In this document: positions 42,954 to 49,878 of the stretch, piece by piece | Position numbering within the stretch: position 1 is the stretch's first letter | Layout: each line of letters begins with the position of its first letter | Assembly (NCBI GenBank): GCA_965243185.1 | Contig: OZ251531.1 | Span: 62,001 to 126,000 of the forward strand | DNA: 64,000 nucleotides | Source of the DNA: CBDBCU01 sp965243185 | Lineage (GTDB): Bacteria; Chloroflexota; Dehalococcoidia; Lucifugimonadales; UBA3495 | Direction: 5' to 3' | The notes under the pieces: generated by a model | The model's database searches: none | The model's input: only the letters and a program-made list of their open reading frames with translations | Told to the model about the DNA's origin: nothing | Translations under genes and position numbers: made by a program

Positions 42954-43217
42954 ATGACTACCCTCAAAGAACTCCACGACCTGGTGGACTGGTTGCCCGA
43001 GTGCGCCCACGCCGAAGCCCGCCAAACCCTGTTGCACCACCTCAAAAAACACGACCCCGTGCGCTACGCCCTTTTCACCGCCCCCCTGGACGACGAGCCG
43101 GAAACCGAAGCGGAACGCGACGCCGTAGCCGAAGCCTACGCTGCCATCGAACGGGGAGAAGTAATTTCCCACGAAGATCTGATGCGGGAGTTGGAACTTG
43201 AGAGTCGATTGGACTGA
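42954..43217 (+). CDS. Antitoxin-like small acidic protein
   Basis: 87 residues. N-terminal ELHDLVDWLPECAHAEARQT, then an acidic region (DDEPETEAERDAVAEAYAAI), ending in ISHEDLMRELEL. This resembles antitoxins that wrap RelE/ParE toxins with a C-terminal helix. Its 3' end overlaps the RelE-like gene by 20 nt. GGAGG precedes the ATG. Confidence 0.75.
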   Translation: MTTLKELHDLVDWLPECAHAEARQTLLHHLKKHDPVRYALFTAPLDDEPETEAERDAVAEAYAAIERGEVISHEDLMRELELESRLD

Positions 43218-43446
43218 CCCCGCGACCAGAGACTTGCGAAGGTTAGACCGCACAACCTTTCGCCGCGTAACCCGGGCCGTCGTCTCCTTTGCCGAAACCG
43301 GACACGGCGACGTAGTAAAACTACACGGCCGGGAACCGGAGTGGCGTCTGCGGGTAGGAGATTGGCGCGTAAGGTTCACCTTCACCGACAACGGCGAAAC
43401 CCTAAGAGTCCTACGCGTCCTCAACCGCCGCGAAGCCTACCGCTAA
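43198..43446 (+). CDS. RelE/ParE-family toxin
   Basis: 82 residues, TTG start. RVDWTDPATRDLRRLDRTTF, VVKLHGREPEWRLRVGDWRV and FTFTDNGETLRVLRVLNRRE fit the RelE/ParE fold with its basic C-terminal strands. Overlaps the antitoxin gene by 20 nt, a hallmark of type II toxin-antitoxin operons. Confidence 0.85.
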   Translation: MRVDWTDPATRDLRRLDRTTFRRVTRAVVSFAETGHGDVVKLHGREPEWRLRVGDWRVRFTFTDNGETLRVLRVLNRREAYR

Positions 43447-43463
43447 CCCCAATCATCCTTTCC

Positions 43464-43506
43464 GGAGGGACAAACAATAACCACCCTCAAAGAACTCCAC
43501 GACCTG
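43464..43506 (+). pseudogene. Relict 5' end of a second antitoxin copy
   Basis: GGAGGGACAAACAATAACCA and then CCCTCAAAGAACTCCACGAC repeat the ribosome site and first codons of the antitoxin gene at 42946-42982. The ATG has become ATA. Similarity stops at CTG/CTGATTTT, where sequence unique to the next gene begins. Confidence 0.75.
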
Positions 43507-43514
43507 ATTTTCCC

Positions 43515-43700
43515 TCAAGACCGCGGAATGCCCAAGTCTCTGTAAATTTTCCGCGGCAGTAAAACATCCAGCTCAGTATGCCGCGGCACCGCCGTGCGCC
43601 GTCCGTTAGCTGGATTTTCCCACCACGAATGTCTGGCTCCCTCGCGAATCAGCACACAGCCGTGCGCTCTGAGGTGCGCAATAAGCTCCCGCCGCCTCAC
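43515..43700 (-). CDS. HicA/YcfA-family mRNA interferase toxin
   Basis: 61 residues. MRRRELIAHLRAHGCVLIRE, GARHSWWENP (active-site His) and PRHTELDVLLPRKIYRDLGI match HicA. It follows the HicB gene with a 4-nt ATGA overlap, the reverse of the hicA-hicB order at 3.4 kb. Confidence 0.87.
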   Translation of the reverse strand: MRRRELIAHLRAHGCVLIREGARHSWWENPANGRRTAVPRHTELDVLLPRKIYRDLGIPRS

Positions 43701-43909
43701 ACCTCAATGCTCACTACTTCATACTCTCCGGTAGCCGCCGCCACGGCCTCCGCCTGGTTCATCTCCAGCGCCTCCTGCAACGCTGAACGCAGGTTCTCCA
43801 GCAACGCCTCCCGGGTCTCCCCTTGCGAATTCACCCCGGAAACCTCCTCAACCCAGCCCACCCACCACTTGCCGTTGGGCTGAATTATCGCCGTATAAGC
43901 GGTTTTCAT
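43697..43909 (-). CDS. HicB-family antitoxin (short form)
   Basis: 70 residues from ATG 43909 with GGAGGGAG upstream; the longer frame to 44068 lies inside uvrB and is not coding. KTAYTAIIQPNGKWWVGWVE, NSQGETREALLENLRSALQE and YEVVSIEV are the compact HicB fold without a DNA-binding domain. Precedes its HicA partner. Confidence 0.85.
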   Translation of the reverse strand: MKTAYTAIIQPNGKWWVGWVEEVSGVNSQGETREALLENLRSALQEALEMNQAEAVAAATGEYEVVSIEV

Positions 43910-43964
43910 CGACCAACTCCCTCCTGCCTTCCAGACTTTCCCACGCCCCCTCCCCCAAAAAAAC

Positions 43965-45962
43965 CTACCCCGACAGCGTCCGCTCCTCCAACGACAGCAC
44001 CCGCCGCAACTCAAAAATCTCATCCCGCACCTGCGCCGCCTTCTCAAACTCCAAGTTCCGGGCCGCATCCTTCATCTGCACCTCCAAATCCTTAATCACC
44101 CGGAACATATCCTCCCGCGACATCTCCTGCCGCGCCGTGCGGTAACTCCCCCGGCTCTCCCCAATCCCCTTAATCCCCTCCGTTATGTCATGCACCGCCT
44201 TATGGATGCTCTGCGGCTCAATCCCGTGTTCCCGGTTATACACATCCTGGATACTCCGCCGCCGATAAGTCTCGTCAATCGCCCGCTTCATCGAATCAGT
44301 AACCCGGTCGGCGTACATTATCACATGACCCTCCGCATGACGGGCCGCCCGGCCGACGGTCTGTATCAGCGCGGTAGTCGAGCGCAGATACCCCTCCTTA
44401 TCCGCATCCAGAATCGCTACCAAACTCACCTCCGGCAAGTCCAGCCCTTCCCGCAGCAGGTTAATCCCCACAATCACGTCGTACACGCCCAACCGCAAAT
44501 CCCGCAGGATTTCCACCCGCTCCAAAGTGTGAATATCCGAGTGCAGGTAATGATTGCGGATACCCATTTCCGACAGAAAATCCGCCAGTTCCTCCGCCAT
44601 CCGCTTGGTCAACGTAGTTACCAGACACCGCTGCCCCAAGTCCACCCGAACCTTGATTTGATACAGCAGATCGTCAATCTGCCCCTCCGACGGCTTTACC
44701 TCAATGGTCGGGTCCAGCAAGCCGGTCGGTCGAATCACCTGTTCCACCACCGCCGCGCTATGCTCCATTTCGTAAGGCCCCGGCGTTGCCGACACAAAAA
44801 CCACCTGGTTGATATGCCGCTCAAACTCCCCGAAATTCAACGGCCGGTTGTCCAACGCCGACGGCAGCCGAAACCCGAAATCCACCAGCGTTTGCTTCCG
44901 GGAACGATCCCCGTGATACATCCCCCGAATCTGTGGCAAAGTCATGTGCGACTCGTCCACCAGCATCAGGTAATCCTCCGGGAAATAGTCCAGCAGCGTC
45001 CACGGCGCCGACCCGGCTTCCCGCCGCGACAAATGCCGGGCGTAATTCTCCACCCCGGCGCAAAACCCCGTTTCCTGCAACATCTCCAAATCGTAGTGCG
45101 TGCGACTCTCCAGTCGTGCCGCCTCCAGCACCTTATCCTCCGCCCGCAGCTCCCGCAGCCGCTCCTCTAACTCCACCTCAATATCGGCGCACGCCAACGC
45201 CAGCCGCTCCTTGCTGGTAACAAAATGTTTAGCCGGATAGATGGCCGCCTCCTCCTGCTGCGCCAACACCTCCCCGGTCAGCGGATCCAGCGACACAATC
45301 CGCTCCACCTCATCCCCGAAAAACTGAATCCGCATTGCCACTTCCTCATACGCCGGCACAATCTCCAGCGTATCCCCCCGCACCCGAAACTTCCCCCGGG
45401 CCAGCTCCAGATCATTCCGCTCGTACTGCATCTCAATCAACTGCCGCAGCAGCCGCCCCCGGTCCCGGATTTCCCCCACCTTCACCTGCGCCACCAGGTT
45501 AAAGTAATCCTGCGGATCCCCCAGCCCGTAAATGCACGACACCGACGCCACAATCAGCACATCCCGCCGCGTCAGTAGCGAAGTAGTCGCCGACAGCCGC
45601 AGCTTGTCCAACTCCTCATTGATACTGGCGTCCTTCTCCACATAGGTATCCGTCTGTGGCACATACGCCTCCGGCTGGTAGTAATCGTAATAGGAAACGA
45701 AATACTCCACCGCATTGTTGGGGAAAAACTCCCTGAACTCCGTAGCCAACTGCGCCGCCAGCGTCTTGTTATGGGCAATGACCAAAGTCGGCCGCTGCAC
45801 TTCCTGGACGATGTTCGCCATCGTAAAAGTCTTGCCGCTGCCGGTAACCCCCAGCAGCGCCTGCTGCACCACCCCCTCCGTAACCCCGGCCGCCAGCCGC
45901 GCCACCGCCTGCGGCTGATCTCCGGTCATCTGAAAATCCGAAGCAATCGTAAAGTCCGGCAT
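43965..45962 (-). CDS. uvrB: Excinuclease ABC subunit B
   Basis: 665 residues, full length. Walker A in [20 protein letters not shown], the beta-hairpin region around [20 protein letters not shown], helicase motifs [18 protein letters not shown] and [10 protein letters not shown], and the C-terminal UVR motif ([20 protein letters not shown]) that contacts UvrC. Acts in nucleotide excision repair. Monocistronic or leading the short hicBA pair downstream. Confidence 0.97.
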   Translation of the reverse strand: MPDFTIASDFQMTGDQPQAVARLAAGVTEGVVQQALLGVTGSGKTFTMANIVQEVQRPTLVIAHNKTLAAQLATEFREFFPNNAVEYFVSYYDYYQPEAYVPQTDTYVEKDASINEELDKLRLSATTSLLTRRDVLIVASVSCIYGLGDPQDYFNLVAQVKVGEIRDRGRLLRQLIEMQYERNDLELARGKFRVRGDTLEIVPAYEEVAMRIQFFGDEVERIVSLDPLTGEVLAQQEEAAIYPAKHFVTSKERLALACADIEVELEERLRELRAEDKVLEAARLESRTHYDLEMLQETGFCAGVENYARHLSRREAGSAPWTLLDYFPEDYLMLVDESHMTLPQIRGMYHGDRSRKQTLVDFGFRLPSALDNRPLNFGEFERHINQVVFVSATPGPYEMEHSAAVVEQVIRPTGLLDPTIEVKPSEGQIDDLLYQIKVRVDLGQRCLVTTLTKRMAEELADFLSEMGIRNHYLHSDIHTLERVEILRDLRLGVYDVIVGINLLREGLDLPEVSLVAILDADKEGYLRSTTALIQTVGRAARHAEGHVIMYADRVTDSMKRAIDETYRRRSIQDVYNREHGIEPQSIHKAVHDITEGIKGIGESRGSYRTARQEMSREDMFRVIKDLEVQMKDAARNLEFEKAAQVRDEIFELRRVLSLEERTLSG

Positions 45963-45998
45963 CCCTGGAACCCTCTACTCCCTCAAAATCATCCCCGA

Positions 45999-46688
45999 TT
46001 ATGCCTCCAAAAACCGGGCATCCCCCCGCACCCAAGCCAAGTAAAGGTCAATCCCGTCCTTATCCCCCACATAAGTAACGGAGTTGGGGGTGGCATCCTC
46101 TCCATCACAGCCAAGCAAATCGAGGAAATCCTGATAATCCTCAAAATGCTCATCTTCCTGGCTGAACGAATGAACCAGCATCACCGCCCACCGGGCATTA
46201 AACCGTTCCGCCTCAATCAAAGCCGCCGCCGTGCGATGCAGCAACTGATAACGGATTTTGCCAACATCGCACTCCTCGACCTGCAACTTTTGCTTCAGGA
46301 AACTGAGCCGGCGTTCTTGACCAGGAGTCGGCGCATCACCAAGCCAATCCTCGACCAATTTGTCGAAGTCCTCACTAACCTTCCCCTCGACGCCAATGAC
46401 CACCAAATCGCCCGCGCCTTCGGCAAGGACAAAAAGGTCAGTCTGCGACGACCGCCTTCCCCCCGGTAGCGGAGTCTGGTACTCCGGGAAAGCCATCAAC
46501 AATTCGACATTGCCGAATTGAGAATCCCTAAAAACTTCCCTGACCTCTTCAGGAAAACCGTTGGCGCTTTCCCAAGAGTATGCCAACGCTTTGGCCGAAT
46601 AACCGGTCTTCCAATGCCTTTCCGGGTGTAGAACCTTCCAATCCTCCGGCCCGGTAGTCTCCTCCCCGTCCACAAAAAACTTCCCCAT
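45999..46688 (-). CDS. PD-(D/E)XK-nuclease-like protein (DUF6946-like)
   Basis: 229 residues. HWKTGYSAKALAYSWESANG, then ELLMAFPEYQTPLPGGRRSS, QTDLFVLAEGAG and VVIGVEGKVSED. The spacing of Asp (QTD) and Glu-x-Lys (EGK) fits a PD-(D/E)XK core. GGGAGG precedes the ATG. It lies between ruvA and uvrB, so a repair or restriction role is possible, but this is inference from context. Confidence 0.68.
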   Translation of the reverse strand: MGKFFVDGEETTGPEDWKVLHPERHWKTGYSAKALAYSWESANGFPEEVREVFRDSQFGNVELLMAFPEYQTPLPGGRRSSQTDLFVLAEGAGDLVVIGVEGKVSEDFDKLVEDWLGDAPTPGQERRLSFLKQKLQVEECDVGKIRYQLLHRTAAALIEAERFNARWAVMLVHSFSQEDEHFEDYQDFLDLLGCDGEDATPNSVTYVGDKDGIDLYLAWVRGDARFLEA

Positions 46689-46733
46689 AGAATTCCCTCC
46701 CGTGCCGCTATAACCCGAATTGCCGACCGCAGC

Positions 46734-47327
46734 CTACCCTCCCCCCATCCCCCGCAACGCCAGCCGTATCCGCTCCTCCAGCGTCTGCCCCGGCCCCCGC
46801 TCCAAACCCCCAATCGCCCGCCGCGCCTCCGCCGTCGAATACCCCAACGCCGTCAACGCCGCCACCAACTCCCCATCGCCCTCCGCCGCATAACCGCCGC
46901 CGCCCGCCGCCGCATCCCCCTCGGCCAACTCCAGCTTCCCCTTCAACTCCAGCACCAAGCGGCTCGCCGTCCGCCGCCCGATACCGCTAACCCCGCTCAA
47001 CGCCGCCACATCCCCCTCAGTAATCGCCTGCTGCAAACCGGCCGCCCCCAGTCCCGACAGCAACGCCAACCCCAAGCGCGGCCCCACTCCGGACACACCA
47101 ATAATCGCCTGAAACAGCTCCAGCGCCGCCGCGCTGCCAAAGCCGTACAAAACCGGCTGGTCATTAACCATCCGCAAATGGGTAAAAAACTGCACCGTAC
47201 CGCCGGTCGGCCCCAAGTTGGCAATATCCGCCGTCGGCGCATAAACCAGCAACGTAACCCCGCCCACCGTCAAATGCACCCAATCGCCGCCTACCGCCGC
47301 CAATTGCCCCCGCAGCCCTACAATCAC
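46734..47327 (-). CDS. ruvA: Holliday junction branch-migration protein RuvA
   Basis: 197 residues from the GTG at 47327, which overlaps the ruvC stop (GTGA). The frame before it is ruvC. GLRGQLAAVGGDWVHLTVGG starts the OB domain, GVSGVGPRLGLALLSGLG and GVSGIGRRTASRLVLELKGK are the helix-hairpin-helix pair, and the C-terminal domain III (ALTALGYSTAEARRAIGGL) binds RuvB. No ruvB is visible here. Confidence 0.95.
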   Translation of the reverse strand: MIVGLRGQLAAVGGDWVHLTVGGVTLLVYAPTADIANLGPTGGTVQFFTHLRMVNDQPVLYGFGSAAALELFQAIIGVSGVGPRLGLALLSGLGAAGLQQAITEGDVAALSGVSGIGRRTASRLVLELKGKLELAEGDAAAGGGGYAAEGDGELVAALTALGYSTAEARRAIGGLERGPGQTLEERIRLALRGMGGG

Positions 47328-47851
47328 CGCCGCAACTCCCGCCCCGGCGCAATCTCCCGCGCCAACGCCGACCGCGCCCCGCTCTGGATCAAATGACACA
47401 ACCCCACCGACAGCGCATCAGCGGCGTCCGCCTCCGGCAAAGTCGGCAGACCCAAAGTCGCCGCCAACGCCTGCTGCATCTGCTCCTTCGTCGCCGCCCC
47501 ATAATCCGCCACCGCCCGTTTCACCTCCGCCGGCGCATACCGATACACCGGCAGTCCCGCGCTGGCCGCCCCAATCAAAACCACCGCTTGCGCCTGCCCC
47601 ACCGCAATGGCCGGCCCGATAAACTGCCGTTCCCCCCGGCCCACAAACGGCTCCTCCACCGCCACCGCCTCCGGCTGAAACACGCTAATCATATTGCCGA
47701 CATGGGTAAAAAGCTGATACAACCGCTTCTCCAGCGGCATCCCCTTGGGCAAAGCCACCACCCCATAATCCGCCGCCGCCGGATGCGGCTCGCTCTCCAG
47801 CACCCCATACCCCATCCGCACCGTCCCCGGATCAATCGCCAATACGCGCAT
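47324..47851 (-). CDS. ruvC: Holliday junction resolvase RuvC
   Basis: 175 residues. Acidic catalytic residues are visible in VLAIDPGTVRMGYG, AVAVEEPFVG and LPEADAADALSVGLCH. Resolves Holliday junctions bound by RuvAB. Overlaps ruvA by 4 nt. Confidence 0.95.
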   Translation of the reverse strand: MRVLAIDPGTVRMGYGVLESEPHPAAADYGVVALPKGMPLEKRLYQLFTHVGNMISVFQPEAVAVEEPFVGRGERQFIGPAIAVGQAQAVVLIGAASAGLPVYRYAPAEVKRAVADYGAATKEQMQQALAATLGLPTLPEADAADALSVGLCHLIQSGARSALAREIAPGRELRR

Positions 47852-47879
47852 CCCGTCCCCCTCAATCTAGCCATCATCC

Positions 47880-48085
47880 CCACCATCATACCGTCATCCC
47901 TCCACCCCCACCGTCATTCCCACCACCACACCGTCATTCCCACGAAAGTGGGAATCCAGAACCACCCTCAAATTCCATCATCCCCACCGTCATTCCCGTG
48001 CCAAAGGGAATCCACAGCCACCCTCAAATGCCATCATTCCCCCCACCCCCACCGTCATTCCCACGAAAGTGGGAACCCAGAACCC
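47880..48085. repeat. Cluster of dispersed intergenic repeats
   Basis: Three copies of the GTCATTCCCACGAAAGTGGG AATCCA type element (47931-47961, 47987-48014 variant, 48051-48081) are linked by CCCTCAAAT(T/G)CCATCAT spacers, with partial copies upstream. No gene lies here. Confidence 0.75.
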
Positions 48086-48097
48086 TCAAATGCAACC

Positions 48098-48122
48098 AGC
48101 CCGGCTCCATCCCAGCCGGGCT
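48098..48122 (-). terminator. Hairpin at the 3' end of the 48132-48596 gene
   Basis: AGCCCGGCT / AGCCGGGCT perfect 9-bp arms with a 7-nt loop, 9 nt after the stop on the minus strand. The U tract is weak (GGTTGCATTT). Confidence 0.5.
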
Positions 48123-48131
48123 GCCTTCTCC

Positions 48132-48596
48132 CTACCGCACCGGCGCGCCCCCCGGCCCACCGCCCCAACCATCATCCTCTCCCGGCCGTGGCGGCTGCCC
48201 GCCCTCCGCCAAAATCCGGTAATAATCCGCCGCATCGGCAAACCCCTGCGCCTGCCGCTCCGCCGCCTGCGCCCGTTCCAACGCAATCTGCGACAAATAC
48301 GGCACCAAGCGCGGGTCATCCACCTTCCGCCCCAGCGTCTCCGCCAACTGCCGATTCTTCCGCAGCGCCGGCGCCAACCGCGGATCTTCCGTCCACTTCA
48401 GAATATCCAAAGCCTCCCGGCCCCGATCCACGTGTTCCCGCGCCTTCTCCAACGCCGCCCGCGCCGCCGCCTCCGCCCCCCGGGCCGCCGCAATCTCCCG
48501 CAGCGTCCGCGCCTGCTCCGCCGTCAACCCCGGAAACGGACTCGGCGGCCCCTCCTCCGGCTTTTCCCGCTTGCCAAACAATCCCCAGAACTTCAT
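48132..48596 (-). CDS. Unknown soluble helical protein
   Basis: 154 residues from ATG 48596 (GGAGGGGATA upstream). Short N-terminus MKFWGLFGKREKPEEG, then a mostly helical Ala/Arg/Glu-rich body (AEQARTLREIAAARGAEAAA, ERAQAAERQAQGFADAADYY) and a Gly/Pro tail. No family recognised. Possibly coiled-coil. Confidence 0.6.
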   Translation of the reverse strand: MKFWGLFGKREKPEEGPPSPFPGLTAEQARTLREIAAARGAEAAARAALEKAREHVDRGREALDILKWTEDPRLAPALRKNRQLAETLGRKVDDPRLVPYLSQIALERAQAAERQAQGFADAADYYRILAEGGQPPRPGEDDGWGGGPGGAPVR

Positions 48597-48820
48597 TATC
48601 CCCTCCATCAACAAATGGAACCACCCACCAATTTCAGACCCTAGGGCGTATTCCCCCTAATTATTGACGCCCGGATAACCGACCCTATACCTATGTCATT
48701 CCGACCAAAGGGAGGAATCTAAAATGCCCGCCCTTGATTCTTTGCTATCCCTCGGAATGACCTGACTGACCGACTGCGCTACCCAATCGTTAGCGTGAAC
48801 ACACTCCAACCGCCCCCACC
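48597..48820. other. Gene-free gap with a GTCATTCCGA-type repeat
   Basis: A GTCATTCCGACCAAAGGGAG repeat at about 48694-48720, a second class of dispersed intergenic repeat also seen at 49810-49838. No gene or RNA recognised. Confidence 0.5.
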
Positions 48821-49588
48821 CTACGCCGTCAGCTGATACTGCTCCAAAACCTCCGCCGGAAAATCGGCGTTAGTATAAGCCTTCTGCACATCCGCCAAAT
48901 CCTCCAGCAAATCCAGCAGCCGCAGCGTCTGCTCCGCCGCCCGATTATCCAAAGCAATGGTGGACTTCGGCGCCATAACAATATCCGCCGCCTCCGGCGT
49001 CACCCCCTCCGCCGCCAACGCCCCCTGCACCGCTTGCAGCGTATCCGGCGCCGTATAAATCTCCAGCGTCCCCTCCTCAATTTTCACATCCTCCGCCCCG
49101 GCGTCAATCGCCAGCAAACCCAGCTCCTCGGCCCGCTCATCGTCAGCAATGGCGACCGTCAACGCCCCCTTGACCTCAAAGTTCCACGCCACGCATCCCG
49201 ACTCCCCCAAACTGCCGCCGCCCTTGTTAAACGCCGACCGCACCTCCGCCGCCGTCCGATTGCGGTTATCCGTCAACGCTTGCAGCAGAATCGCCCCCCC
49301 GCCCGGGCCATAGCCCTCATAAGTAATCTCCACCAGGCTGTCCGCCGCATCGCCGCCCTCCCCCGCACCCCGTTTCACCGCCCGTGCGATGCTGTCCTGC
49401 GGCATATTATTGGCCTTCGCCTTGTCAATCGCCAGCCGCAGCCGAAAGTTCATATCCGGATCCCCGCCACCGCCCTGACTCGCCGCCAGCGTAATATCCC
49501 GGGCCAACTTAGTGAACAGCGCGCCCCGCTTGGCGTCCGCCGCCCCCTTGGCCCGCTTAATCGTCGACCACTTGGAATGTCCCGACAT
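48821..49588 (-). CDS. yebC: YebC/PmpR-family translation/transcription factor
   Basis: 255 residues. MSGHSKWSTIKRAKGAADAK is the diagnostic N-terminus. NMPQDSIARAVKRGAGEG and EITYEGYGPGGGAILLQALT follow in order. Family members act as transcriptional regulators or, in recent work, as factors that ease ribosome stalling. Monocistronic here. Confidence 0.95.
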   Translation of the reverse strand: MSGHSKWSTIKRAKGAADAKRGALFTKLARDITLAASQGGGGDPDMNFRLRLAIDKAKANNMPQDSIARAVKRGAGEGGDAADSLVEITYEGYGPGGGAILLQALTDNRNRTAAEVRSAFNKGGGSLGESGCVAWNFEVKGALTVAIADDERAEELGLLAIDAGAEDVKIEEGTLEIYTAPDTLQAVQGALAAEGVTPEAADIVMAPKSTIALDNRAAEQTLRLLDLLEDLADVQKAYTNADFPAEVLEQYQLTA

Positions 49589-49756
49589 AAGAGTGCCTCC
49601 CTATGCCTTGCCTACCCTTTCCCCCTGCTTTCCCGCCCCGAATTGTACCACCACCCCAACCCCAGGTCAAAGGGCTTTCCGCCGTCCTATCCCCCATCGC
49701 AACCGCCATTCCCACACCAACCGTCATTCCACCCTCCCCCCGTCATCCCCACCCTC

Positions 49757-49840
49757 GACCGTCATTCCCACGAAAGTGGGAATCCAGAACCCCCGCCCTT
49801 ATAGCATTATGTCATTCCGAGGCGCAGCCGAGGAATCTCG
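49757..49840. repeat. Two dispersed intergenic repeats
   Basis: One GTCATTCCCACGAAAGTGGG copy (49759-49789) and one GTCATTCCGAGGCGCAGCCG AGGAATCTCG copy (49810-49838), just after the restriction-modification gene's 3' end. Confidence 0.7.
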
Positions 49841-49878
49841 ACGCCCCCACCGGAGCCAAACCCGGCCACCGCAAACCC

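Noticed and set aside
44190..45170. Plus-strand His/Pro/Arg-rich frames opposite uvrB and in 47.4-53 kb
   Set aside because: Shadows caused by the C-rich strand; uvrB, ruvC and the restriction gene are clear on the other strand.
45769..46035. Gly-rich minus-strand frame across the uvrB start
   Set aside because: Out of frame with uvrB and its ribosome site; no motif.
47880..48085. Regularly spaced repeats resembling a CRISPR array
   Set aside because: Repeats are themselves palindromic with variable spacing, the linkers are conserved rather than unique, and no cas gene is in the window.
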